From Uranotaenia lowii (taxonomy: Eukaryota > Arthropoda > Insecta > Diptera > Culicidae), in assembly GCF_029784155.1 (NCBI RefSeq), contig NC_073693.1, positions 186,455,802 through 186,519,801 on the forward strand: a DNA stretch of 64,000 nucleotides. The letters run 5' to 3'. The position numbers and the translations under genes were made by a program. This document shows positions 11,733 to 22,454 of this stretch, in pieces (position 1 is the first letter of the stretch; every line of letters starts with the position of its first letter). A model generated the notes under the pieces. It made no database searches. It saw only the letters and a program-made list of their open reading frames with translations, and had not been told where the DNA came from.

Positions 11733-13100
11733 TACTGATTAAAAAAACTTCCTGAATTGTACCTATATTGTGAAATTTTACTTTAAAAGTGTTTTTTTTT
11801 TAATTTTTGTCAGTCAAATTTAACTGTTTCATCGTAATAACAAGTAAATTTAGTTAAAAAGTATCAGTAGCAGAATAAAAAAAACCATGATATAAAAATC
11901 GGACAAGACAAACATCCCTTATTAACTCAAAAGAACCGTAATATGCCAAAATGAAAACTTTAATTTAAATTAAAACTTCAAAACGGTTCGGAAAGTAAAT
12001 CAGAATTTTAATGCTTCTCAAAGCACTTAATGTGCATCGCAAACCGCTGCAAAACAACATTTTCAAGTTCATAGAACTCGCTTTAAAAATGAATTAAAAA
12101 GAAAAAAAAATACTTAGCTTCGGTTTACTTGATATTTGCCAGTCGTCCGCTCGTCCGCTGTCCAGTCAATGAGCCACACCCGGCCGGGGGAACAACACTC
12201 TCCTCGCTAGACTTATTCACTCGCTCTAGGAAATTCTGGGAAGAGCAGCATCGGAATTCGAGGGCATGGAAAAGAATTTTCCTACAACGATTTTGACACA
12301 CGCGGAAAAAAAAATTTACGTCCGATCCTACCAACGCCTACTGCTCTCCCAGTCATTTTTTCCAGCCCCCTCCCCCTTCGAAATTACCAAAAAACCCAAA
12401 GGGGGAAATAAATGAAGTTTGAAGTATTTTATGTAAATTATCCGAATACATATCCGAAAGATTACAATACCAAACAACAAATTGTGGAAGATGGGAGTTC
12501 TTTCACCTTTTGTATTCTTGATTTTATTGAATTTTTCGATAATTTTTTTTTATCGATTTATATGTTTTGTTGCATACAAGCTTTCGTGCAATTTATTCCA
12601 GTTTTTTTTATTTTTCGCATTATTTTTTATTTCCCTCCCTTGCGATGTTCCAACTCCGAGTGAAAAAAGAAGGATTTTAAATTTGTTCCTGCCTAATTTG
12701 TATTTTTATGATTCGGTGCTGGAGAAATGAAATGGAAAACAATATTCCCGAAAAAAATGGATGAAAAAAACCATTAAACCGGCATAAAATTAAAATAAAA
12801 ATAAACTCCCACTTTTAAAAAAAATCTTGTTTAAAAGTTCGGAAATCCGAACTTATACACCCATAGAAGAGGTTGCAAAAATCCAATGCCTGTTTAGCAA
12901 ATCTCTGTGCCGATAATGCGCTGAAATGTGCACTGTGCCGAAGATGATATGTTTGAAAAACCGTAACTGGCATAAGGACTCGGCTCCCAACTAAAATTAT
13001 GCATGACCACTACATTCAAGCGAAACAAGAAAAACATTTTATGGGATTTCCTTCCTATTGGATAATTCATCCCAGAAACAAGAAAATAAAAATATAAACC
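11733..13100. other. Non-coding, with a GC-rich patch and a repeat copy
   Basis: AT-rich to about 12115. A GC-rich patch at 12125-12340 contains CCGGCCGGGGG-type sequence and a 69-codon minus frame without known motifs. A MITE-related repeat then occupies 12364-12693. From 12694 to 13100 nothing recognisable is seen. The GC-rich patch might be a relic of a gene or of an unrecognised repeat. Confidence 0.45.
12364..12693 (+). repeat. Left-truncated copy of the GGCTGGAACAAAT MITE
   Basis: Aligns along its length with 43040-43413: a C-rich start, CTTCGAAATT, a block around TATCCGAAAGATTACAA, GCATACAAGCTTTCGTGCAA, and the right terminus ATTTGTTCCTGCC. The left inverted repeat is not recognisable here. 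Short plus-strand frames inside it are AT-rich and not conserved between copies. Confidence 0.75.
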
Positions 13101-13116
13101 ACAGCGCCCGTAGGGA

Positions 13117-13174
13117 GAGTCGAACTCAAATCACTATTTATATCGTCTTGTAAGTCCGACATCCTAACCAGTGT
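13117..13174 (-). promoter_or_regulatory. tRNA-like stretch with B-box, reverse strand
   Basis: On the minus strand TAGCACACTGG (13174-13164) resembles an A-box and GTTCGACTC (13125-13117) fits the B-box consensus GWTCRANNC. Spacing fits a type 2 Pol III promoter. Acceptor pairing is poor, so a functional tRNA gene is unlikely. A tRNA pseudogene or SINE remnant is preferred. Confidence 0.45.
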
Positions 13175-13424
13175 GCTATTTGAGCTTCATGAAGGACGAG
13201 GGATATTTGTCATACGCTTTCTGCCACCGATCAATCACAAAAAAACGCACGGCCGACGGTGGCTTCCCGACGTTTGGCCTCCTTTCAAGGTAGTCTTTTG
13301 TCTTTTGATGGAAACGGGAAAGGGAACGGGAGTGAAGGAAACGGGAATCCCATTGAATGAGAACTGTGCTTCGCTTACTGCCTGCTATTACATACACACG
13401 CTACATATACACAGCTGCTAAAGC

Positions 13425-13675
13425 CGGGCAGCTTGGGCCGTGGTTGTTTGCCGGTGAATTGAAGCAATGTTTTTGTTGTTGCTTTTGCTACATACACACG
13501 CACAGCTTAGCCGTGGTTGTTTGCCCATGGATTGAATTGAAGCAACGTTTTTTTTGTTGCTTTTACTGCATACACACGCACAGCTTGGCCGTGGTTGTTT
13601 GCCGGTGAATGGAAGGGATAGAATTAGAAGGATGTTTTTGTTGTTGCTTTTTCTACATTCACACGCACAGTGCTC
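13425..13675. repeat. Imperfect 75-85-bp tandem repeat
   Basis: Three successive units share GCCGTGGTTGTTTGCC, a TTTTTGTTGTTGCTTTT-like block and TACATACACACGCACAG, starting near 13436, 13511 and 13589, each followed by a related GTTGC/ACACACGC block. The unit is richer in G and T than the flanks. Reading frames through it exist on both strands only because of the repeat. Confidence 0.7.
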
Positions 13676-14212
13676 GGTTCGCTGGCTGCCTGGTGTTGGC
13701 CGGTATTTATTTCCATCCTTCTTCGTCTTGTGATGCGATAGGAAGGGACGTGAAAGCGTTTTTATTTTGTTTCTTTCAGACATACGCAATTCGGTTAACT
13801 TGAGAGATTAATGCCGGTGGGAGCAAATCGAATCAGCACCGGTCGCGTTATCTTCTTGTACCAATGATGCTATGCAATTGACTACACGCCATTGGCACAG
13901 AGGCTGAATTTTGAGTGTAGATACCAAAATTTATCATATATAATAACGTCAACTTGCATTACAGTTTTCATTTTTTTCTAGTTTTTCTGGAGCCACAAAA
14001 GGTTGATAGAAATCACGGAGTTTGCAATTCTTTCGACTCAGCTCAATCCGACTTGATTTTGGGGTGCCACAAACGGCTCAAAGGTACGAGTTTTAACCCT
14101 CACAAATTTGGAGAGTTTTAAAAAACCGGTCGTTTTCTATGAAATGTTTAAGTATTTATTCCATTTAAAGTTCAATGAAAAACTACATCAATCTTGGACC
14201 AAAAATAAAACC
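13676..14212. other. Non-coding stretch between tandem repeats
   Basis: Nothing recognisable apart from a word reading TACACGCCATTGGCACAGAG near 13884, whose base composition differs from its surroundings and suggests a dispersed repeat. No gene is supported. Confidence 0.4.
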
Positions 14213-14213
14213 A

Positions 14214-14790
14214 AAAATTACAAAAATTACAAAAATTACAAAAATTGCAAAAATTACAAAAATTACAAAAATTACAAAAATTACAAAAATTACAAAAATT
14301 ACAAAAATTACAAAAATTACAAAAATTACAAAAATTACAACAATTACAAAAATTACAAAAATTACAAAAATTACAAAAATTACAAAAATTACAAAAATTA
14401 CAAAAATTACAAAAATTACAAAAATTACAAAAATTACAAAAATTACAAAAATTACAAAAATTACAAAAATTACAAAAATTACAAAAATTACAAAAATTAC
14501 AAAAATTACAAAAATTACAAAAATTACAAAAATTACAAAAATTACAAAAATTACAAAAATTACAAAAATTACAAAAATTACAAAAATTACAAAAATTACA
14601 AAAATTACAAAAATTACAAAAATTACAAAAATTACAAAAATTACAAAAATTACAAAAATTACAAAAATTACAAAAATTACAAAAATTAAAAATTACAAAA
14701 ACGACACAAATGACACAAATGACAAAAATTACAAAAATTACAAAAATTACAAAAGTTACAAAAATGACAAAAATGACAAGAATGACAAAT
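14214..14790. repeat. 9-bp minisatellite (TTACAAAAA)n
   Basis: About 52 tandem copies of the 9-bp unit TTACAAAAA run from 14214 to 14685, with only two substituted units that I saw (a G near 14246 and a C near 14341). The array then decays into TTACAAAAA/TGACAAAAA variants to about 14790. Because the unit length is a multiple of three, all three plus frames are open (Asn-Tyr-Lys, Ile-Thr-Lys or Leu-Gln-Lys repeats). These are not taken as genes. Confidence 0.98.
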
Positions 14791-14794
14791 CCAA

Positions 14795-16677
14795 GTGCCT
14801 TTTTAGTTTTTTTTGCTGCAAATTTGTATCTTCATGAAACGAAGGGATAGCGCTTTGTTTTGTTAAATGATTTTTCAACCTATGCACAAAATCATCCCCA
14901 TTTTTATTGTTGGCTTCTTAAGAATTCCTCAACAGAACGATATCACCGGTTTTGGTGAAAACGAAATATATAATTGAATACCAGTTTTGAGAAAATGGCT
15001 TGTGTTATTATCACCCCTTGTTGATGCAAGTAAAATCTAATATTTTCATAAGCATTTATTAATCAAATAAGTCGAAAGTTTAATAAATTCTTTAATTTGG
15101 TATAGTGAAGCACATGAAGTTTTCGAATGTGATAAAGAAAACTTCTCCCAACTGTTTAAAAAAAAACAAATAAATAAATTTTCAAATGTCATCATGAAGA
15201 AGCAATATCTGCTTTGCTATAGGCAGCTTTTTAATTTCGTGATTCTTTTCCTGCCGATCCAGTCTGGATTTATTCCTAATTGAGAAATTTTGTGAGCTTT
15301 AAATGGAACTTATAACCAACTAATCTGGCTTCGTAGGTGGCATCAACATGATTACTTTTATTGCTCTTATTACATTCAACATGTTATTTAGTTGAGCTAG
15401 TTTAAATGTTAATCTTTCCTAGAGCAAATTGATGCGAGCAAAAACACAATGGAGTAAGCGATTTCACCCCCGCGTTAAAGTGTGATCTTCACTAGCCGTA
15501 TGTATTCAGATCACATGCGCATCAAAAACCAGTTTCTTCTTTCATGTTTTTGAAACCCCATGCAAAAGAGAAGATAATGATGCGAAAAGCTCTCAGAGAA
15601 GATGTTTTTGCACATATGTACCTTCCTCCTACAGATTGGCAATCAATTTGGTTAAGCCTACATGAGACGTACGTGGAAAATAAATCTTTCTTATTCTAAA
15701 ATAAGATTGAATAATATTTCATTTAACGAAACCAATGGAGTTGAAGACTGTGAGGAAGTTATTTAGGCTAGTAAGCATAGGAAAATGAAGTTAATGATCT
15801 AATCTGTAAGTTCAATGAGAACTTAAATACTTTGTTCTGCCGTTTTTGATAGATTTACAAAAATTTAGATGATTAGAATTTCCTACTTTGAACTTAATGT
15901 TCCTGTTTTAGTATTGGACTTGTACCCTTTATTGGACCTAAATCTAAAATGCCAGTACAAAGTTAGATTTCTCTTAAAAACATAAAAAAACTCAATGAAA
16001 TATTTTATTTTAAATAAAAATGCCATGAACTAATAACATGAATTTTAAATGATTCAAACACTCCAATTTCTGATATGAATATCTCAAACCTTTTTCTCAT
16101 CAGCACATTTCTTAGCAGCATAACAGTTTGAATGTTTTTTTTGTGTTAACTTGTAGCTTATTTACCTAAAGCTGACAAAAAATGTTGAAAATGCTCAGTA
16201 TAGGTTTTTCATTCTTCCTTGAAAATTTGCACCTTAATTGACAGGTTAGAGTTGATAAAATTTATATCAGGTCTAAAAATGAAACATCTTGGCCGAAAGT
16301 GTCCTATTTTCGGCCATTTAACTATTTTCCGGAGCTTCCTATGATTTTCTATCGTTTAACGAAGGATAGACACCTAGTATATTTCATAATCATCAAAGCA
16401 AAATTAGGCTTTACGTGTTAAACAATGTGATTCTCTCTGATTTCTCGAAACGCTTCCCACTAATTGAGCTGTCTGTTATACCACTAAAGAGAAAGTACTT
16501 TTTTAAAAACGTCGAAATTATTTCATTAGAATTACTTTTCATGCGAAGAGCGGTATGATAGGATAAAGGAAGAATAAGAGTTCATTATTTGCATATGAAC
16601 GTCTTGAATCCGATCTCGTATTCTATGATGTTTTTGTTAACGTATGCATGTATGTATAAATGTCTTTTAGTTATGCA
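14795..16677. other. AT-rich non-coding stretch
   Basis: No gene, RNA or transposon termini recognised over about 1.9 kb. All frames are short and motif-free. The stretch ends at the 8-bp target duplication of the hAT element that follows. Confidence 0.55.
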
Positions 16678-18230
16678 TAGGGTGGTCGGATTTACCGGTT
16701 TTTTTCAAATCCGGTATTTCGGTATTTGTAATTTTTAAAACCGATAAAACCGGTAAAACCGGTATTTTTCAAAGTATATCGAATTCATGAAAAGGTTTCG
16801 TCTAATTGCAGTAGTAATGGCATAAAATTCTCAGAATTTATAACGCAATAGATTGAAAAAGATGGTATTGTGCCTTTAAACTATCCCTGTATCGTAAATT
16901 TATCATCACCCTCATGGTAATCATAATATTTATCATCGTCGTTTTATTGTTATAATTTCGCACTAAGGTTGCAGAAATTATAGAAGTTTCATATAATTTG
17001 AACGAATTTTTGTCCTAAATTCTGTAATACAGTATTCAGATTGAAGAACAGATTTTACAGATTTGGTAAAAGTTTTTATAGCCTTTCATGAAAATTATAT
17101 AAAATTTGATATACAAAATATTTTTTTTTTTACTTAATTAATTACTAAACAATACTCGAAACACCGTCACAAAGTTTTTGGTTCACTCACAAAATTAAAC
17201 ATTATTGTTGTCTAAAATACAGATGTTTTCCCCGCAATCTAGGTCGTGATCGCAGTAAGTTTCCTTTCCAAAATTAAAAAGAACGAATAGAAATTAAAAT
17301 CTTATAAAAAAACCAGTCAAAATTCAGCAATAAATATAGTTGTTTGGGTCTGATCCATACCCTCTTTGTTGCTATAATACTGTTGCAAATTTATAAAAAC
17401 TTTGTTACTGCTTTGTTTGGAAAAGGAAAATGCTCCAACAGCGTTAAAAATAAAACAACAGAGTTCCATCAATTACCTTGAAAATATTGATGGAGAAAGT
17501 TCATAAAGACATCCTCACATGTGTTTCAATGCTGACTCTGTTGGAACATTTTATGTTTTAATACAAAGTAGAAATTTTATAATCAGTTTTCATCATTTTT
17601 GGGTTTAAATTTTAAATTTCTGAAAGCCCGGCACCGCTTAGAACGATTTTGATAAACTTCGCTTTTTTATAGATAAAACATTTTTGCATCTTTTAACGAA
17701 ATTTCAGTTTTTCAATGAAAAATACAGTGGTTATTGTGAAGCAATCTTAAATTTCTTGTAGCTGTATCTTTTTTCATTCATTGTACACTTGTACAGTCTT
17801 CAAATGTTGTGGAGCGTTAGTTCGATAGCTGAACTGAAATGGGCAAGTTTCATGAAAAGAATATTATCTGAGAGAGAGAGATGGCAGCTTGTCAATGCTC
17901 TTTTGAACGCCACTATAGCTTTAATTCAAAAAGCTACATCGTCAAGTTTTAGCAATAATCAAATCTCACATAAACATTGCAGGTCAATTTATTGAGCTTA
18001 GATTTTGAAGCTGATTGAACATAATATGAGTATTTGTAGACATACATTTTTGGTAAAAAAAAAATTAGCAGTGTAAATTCTCTTACAGAACCAAAGAATG
18101 ATGAAAAATTTACCGAAAATACCGGTTTTTTACCGTCCCAAAAGACGGTATTTCGGTATTGAAAAAAAGGGACGGTTTTACCGGTTTTACCGGTTTTACC
18201 GGTTTCGGTAAAACCGGTTAGACTACCCTA
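16678..18230. mobile_element. Non-autonomous hAT element, 8-bp target duplication
   Basis: The left end TAGGGTGGTC and the right end GACTACCCTA are imperfect inverted repeats, and the exact 8-bp word GTTATGCA flanks both (16670-16677 and 18231-18238), as expected for the hAT superfamily. Subterminal regions are packed with ACCGGT-type repeats (16693-16765 and 18120-18220). The 1.55-kb interior has only a 68-codon frame at 17789-17995 with no transposase motif that I can identify, so it probably depended on an hAT transposase made elsewhere. Confidence 0.85.
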
Positions 18231-18278
18231 GTTATGCACCATGGGTGCACGAATTTATCGCAGTTTCTGCCTAAGTAC

Positions 18279-19166
18279 CCCAAGCAACCAAAAGTCACAT
18301 ATTTACTTGAATGAAGGCATTGAAAGTTACATATTGGCTGACAAAAAGAATCAACTGCCCAATTCCCTTTAGTGAACTTTATGTACTCATTAATGAATTT
18401 GAAAGTTGCAAAAGTGATTAATATGTACGTTGTATGTGACTTGTTTTGCCCAATTCCCATTAGTGAACTATATGTGCTCATTAACGAACTTGAAAGCTGC
18501 AAAAGTGATCTATACGTACGTTATACGGGACTTAAGTCACATAAAGGGCACAAAAGTGCTCAATACGGGATTCGGTAAGTCACATAAAGGGCACAAAAGT
18601 GCTCAAACGGGATTTGATAAGTCGCAAAAAGTGCGTTTATGTGCTTTCAAAATCAAATCATCTCTCCGAGTTTTAGTTTCAGTTAGAACAACATCTAGGT
18701 GTGGTCTCGTGGTAGCGTGTTCGATTCTCACCACGAAGGTCGGGGTTCGACCACCAAGCCGGGCAAGTTTTTTTTCAATAAGTAATTTTGTACTTGAGTT
18801 ATGATGCGATATATGTAGGAAATGTAGGAAAGAAGCAATTGAGCAATTTGTCGAGTTTGAAATTCGGCGCGTGGCATCATGGTGGCACCGGTACAGAACA
18901 CAGTAAATAATCAAGAGAAGGTGATATGAACCGAAGCCAACGGTTCAGTTGAGATAGAGAGAAATTTTTTTGCTCATTTTGCGATTTTTTTGAAGCTGAA
19001 TTAAAAGGCCACTGGAAGCTGAATAGAAGATCATTAAGACTTGTTTTGGAACTTGAAAGTATTAATAAGAACTTAAATTTTGAGCTGCATAGAACGTACT
19101 GCATATCAATGATGGGGCTGAGTAAGCGTTTTTGTACCTGTTTTATAAGACTTTTGGTTGCTTGGG
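18279..19166. mobile_element. MITE with CCCAAGCAACC ends and tRNA-like insert
   Basis: Inverted ends CCCAAGCAACCAAAAGTC (18279-18296) and its complement (19149-19166). No clear target duplication. The left part contains related sub-repeats of about 65-75 bp, each with a GAACTT..GTACTCATTAATGAA-like and a GAAAGTTGCAAAAGTGAT-like block, near 18375 and 18470. A tRNA-like stretch lies at 18702-18775. Ends resembling these occur at 38741 and at 44078/45944. Confidence 0.7.
18702..18775 (+). promoter_or_regulatory. tRNA-like/Pol III box region in the CCCAAGCAACC MITE
   Basis: An A-box-like word (TGGTCTCGTGG, 18702-18712) is followed about 33 bases later by a B-box-like GTTCGACCA (18745-18753) and then by T8 (18768-18775), the usual Pol III stop. 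Each box differs from consensus by one base. Acceptor-stem pairing is not clear, so transcription is possible but a functional tRNA is not claimed. Confidence 0.45.
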
Positions 19167-19342
19167 ATGTGCTCACATGCATTCTTAGATTATTTAAGTT
19201 CGTCAAATCTCCAATGCATGAACTGTTATGGAGTCAATGTATTTGTAGATATATTATGGAAGAACCAGCCAATCAGGTGGGCTAGTTTACTTACAGATGT
19301 TTCGGCATCCGTGTATATACCTGGCCAGCTGGCAACTGATTT

Positions 19343-19580
19343 TCGTAATTTCGTAATTTTACAGGAAAGTTATTTCCTGTAAAATTACGAAAATGTCCTG
19401 TAACAAAAAAGAGCAGGACATTTACCTTAATTTTACAGGTCAAAAAACAAATCACGTGACATTTAATTTTTAGTGTACAACTTTTTTACAGGCCGTTTGC
19501 TGTAATAATAAATGAATCTTCGTTAACTTTTAAGGAAAACAATTCAGAATTACAGGTTTTGTTAATTTACAGGTGATTTA
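19343..19580. repeat. Cluster of TTACAGG words and hairpins
   Basis: A 19-bp arm hairpin (19349-19367 with 19373-19391, 5-base loop) is followed by a second hairpin (TGTCCTG/CAGGACA). The word TTACAGG or its complement recurs at about 19356, 19374, 19394, 19431, 19484, 19552 and 19566. Probably a degraded MITE whose subterminal motif has multiplied. No gene is present. Confidence 0.6.
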
Positions 19581-19774
19581 TTTTAAAGGTTGCAGTTTCA
19601 GTGACACGTAATAATAAAAAAAACTTAAACTTAGAGCTCAAAAGTTTTCTTGTCGATATCGGACATTGAAGCCAGTACGCCTGGCATACCAAAACCAGAC
19701 TCGCGCCAGCCTATCCGCTTGACCACATTGGGGCATTTTATGATGCTTTAAAGTAGCTGCTCAAATGCATGTAC

Positions 19775-20652
19775 CATTAGAATGAGTCGATTTCGGGTCA
19801 TTTTGGAATTTCTCAAACCCTGGGGTCTTAAAAGCTTCGTCTTGGTCAAAAACTCATCCATGATTTTTTGCAAAATTTTTAAGTAACGTTTACATGAGTA
19901 AATTTGAACTTTTAGGTTTGTATGGGAAAATTGAATATTTTGTACTGAAAAATCAACATCATTTTTGTTTCGTCCTTGGAACCGAGCCAGCTGATGGCTT
20001 TTGTGCCAATTTATAAAATTCCTAAAGGAAATTTTCCGCTGAACAACTTTGTTGAAGACCGTAACTTCTTTCTTTTTTTTTTCTTTTTTTTTTTAGCGGC
20101 CCACCACACTCCCCCACACCAAAAGGCTCAATTGAGCCTCCTGGTAATGGACGCTACTGTTCTCAGCATGTCTGGCTGCAAAAGGCATTAAAAAGTTATA
20201 CGCGAGGAAAATTTAATTCATGCTGAGAACGCATTAATAGGTTATTTAATGCGGGGAAATGTGAAGATACTAATTAAACTAATTGAATGTATTGTTTATC
20301 AGTGCAAAAAGACATACCCCTGTTGAACAGCTAATAACTTTTTTTCCTTATAAGATACGAAGTTTAGGTCTTCGACAAAGTTGTTCAGCGGAAAATTTCC
20401 TTTAGGAATTTTAAAAATTGGCACAAAAGCCATCAGCTGGCACGGTTCCACAGACGAAACAAAAATGATGTTGATTTTTCAGTACAAAATATTCAATTTT
20501 CCCATACAAACCTAAAAGTTCAAATTTACTCATGTAAACGTTACTTAAAAATTCTGCAAAAAATCATGGATGAGATTTGGACCAAAACAAAGCTTTTAAG
20601 ACCCCAGGCTTTGAGAAATTCCAAAATGACCCCAAATCGACTCAGTCTAATG
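19775..20652. mobile_element. Foldback MITE with about 300-bp arms
   Basis: Left arm 19775-20075 and right arm 20335-20652 are near-complementary over roughly 300 bp; the ends read CATTAG(A)ATGAGTCG and its counterpart. TA occurs one base outside the left end and directly at the right end, hinting at a TA target. The centre (20080-20330) holds a T-run and an AATTGAGCC palindrome near 20129. No transposase is encoded. Confidence 0.85.
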
Positions 20653-20847
20653 TATCATGCCTGCACTAATGGCCGCGCGTTTAATCTTCCGAAGCTGTTC
20701 GCAAAAAAATCCGTTTCGGGGAAATTTGACTTGTAGTTCGTTGTTTGTTGTGATTCCCGTGGCCGCAAATGGTGACCGATTTGGATGATATTAGATTCTA
20801 GTATAGGTAATTTGTAGCATTTAAGTTTGTTTAACGTATTTGTTGCT
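20653..20847. other. Short non-coding spacer before the LTR element
   Basis: Spacer between the foldback MITE and the LTR element, with no features recognised. It ends at the AAATT target site of the LTR element. Confidence 0.5.
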
Positions 20848-20852
20848 AAATT

Positions 20853-22088
20853 ATTATCTGCGTGTACCTGTCATTATCGCCCAGCTCTGTTTACAACTGT
20901 GAAATTGAAAGTAAACAAACCAAAGAAGAGGACAAAGCGAGAAAGGAAAACTCGTTTGTAAAATTGCTGCATCATTGCTGTCGTGTTTGTTGCCGTTGCT
21001 ACGAGTGTGTTGCTGTTTCCTGAACTGGATTATTGAACTGGTAGTTTCCCAGAGCGGGGTCAAAAGTCGTCGCATTGATAGCCGTTCTGTAGGAAGGTTA
21101 GTAGCATTCAAATACGCTGCACGGAAGAAAGTTGTGGATCAACTAACAGCCGAACATTGTTTCTGTCCCCAAACAGTGCGCCGTAAAAGTTCATCCAAAA
21201 AACCCGTCAGGAGAATCAGCACTGAACCCGGAGGAAACACGCAGGAGGCATCTACCGATTAGATCTGCCGAACAGTTTTAGAACGGGTAAATATGAAATG
21301 ATAAACAAAAAACAACATTCCTCATACGAGCCCCTATTATAGAGAGCCGACATCCTGTGCAAAACGGTTCTAGTTCACTGTAGGTGATTGGGAGGTTTCA
21401 CAGAGCAACCGAAGAAGCAATCTTAACGGTACCCTGACCCCAAATAGGGTGAGTACGGCAACACGATTGAAAAAGGCAATTGGGCTGATTGAACGTGTTT
21501 ATTATAGGGTTTTTATTGGGAGCTGAAAACCGACGCTGCCTGGAGTCAGTCTTTTTCCCGGAGCCGAAAGTTGTTCCGTCCGGAAACTGGTGCCGTATCC
21601 TCCTGGAAGCTGAAGCTGGATGCCACGTCAACTGCCAGTGGTGCTCAACTGGGTTGGTCATCGGATGACAACATCGGTCGCTGTAAAGAGAAGGTGAAGA
21701 ACAAAAATAAGAACAAGTAAGTACTAGCGCTAGTCAGAAGATAAAGAAGAAGCTTAAGTAAAGCAAGAAGAAAATAAGAAGCAGGCAAGCAGGAAGAAGA
21801 AGCAGCAGTACAGAAGGAAGAAGAGAAGAGGCGGAATGGAAGAAAAAGAGTAGGAGCGGAATGGAAGAAGAAGAAGAAGAAGAGGATGATGATGAGGAGC
21901 GGAAGAAGAAAAAGAAGGAGATCGAAAGAAAGTATGCGGTCTGGAAAAATAAGAAAACAATGATTAGAAATAGAAAATAAGCAACAAATTTGTTTTGGTT
22001 TTGTTTTGTGGCGTAGTTTTTTGTATGTTTTGGTTATTTGTGTTTCCTCCCCCATTGCTAGCCGGGAGTGAAGCTAAAGAACTTCAAC
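20853..22088 (+). repeat. 5' LTR
   Basis: Begins ATTATCTGCG and ends ACTTCAAC, not the usual TG...CA. It differs from the 3' LTR at 20900 (T versus C at 23922) and 20932 (A versus G at 23954) in my reading. Contents: a 95-codon plus-strand frame (20975-21262) identical in both LTRs and without known motifs; a TATTATA word near 21336 that could serve as a TATA box; and a purine-rich GAA/GAGGA tract at 21755-21940. Being long and near-identical to its partner, it marks the left end of a young element. Confidence 0.92.
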
Positions 22089-22090
22089 AT

Positions 22091-22101
22091 TGGCGCCCAA
22101 C
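22091..22101 (+). other. Primer-binding site, tRNA-Lys type
   Basis: TGGCGCCCAAC begins two bases after the 5' LTR. It is complementary to the 3' end (GTTGGGCG plus CCA) of insect tRNA-Lys, as I recall that sequence. The match stops after 11 bases. Confidence 0.85.
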
Positions 22102-22454
22102 TAAAAAACCCATGATATTATGCTACCGCAAAATTATTTTAAGATTTTTGGATTGTTGATTTTAATCTAGTCTTAAGATTTATGTTTTGTTTTGGTGATT
22201 TATGCTTAGTGTTGTTATTTGTGGATTTGATTTTAGTTGTTTTTGCTCATCAATACCCACTTAAAGTTAACTTTTTTAGACTTAGCATACATTTTTGTAG
22301 TTCAACAAGAAATTAAATCTTTATGGGATGAGAAAATATCTCGTAATGACAAAAATGATTCGACCAGGGGAAATAGATTGATTTCCTCGAAAATTAAATT
22401 CCAGCTATGACACAGAACAACCTCTACCTGTGTACTACAACGCTCAACGCGCCC

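Noticed and set aside
14108..14850. Three long overlapping frames coding Asn-Tyr-Lys, Ile-Thr-Lys and Leu-Gln-Lys repeats
   Set aside because: They arise only because a 9-bp tandem unit lacking stops keeps all plus frames open; no promoter, start context or conserved domain.
20975..21262. 95-codon plus frame identical in both LTRs as a possible LTR-encoded gene
   Set aside because: Identity follows from LTR identity, and no domain is recognisable; mentioned in the LTR entry but not called a gene.
21645..22055. 136-codon minus frame rich in Phe and Leu in both LTRs
   Set aside because: It is the complement of the purine-rich GAA tract; low complexity and no motif.
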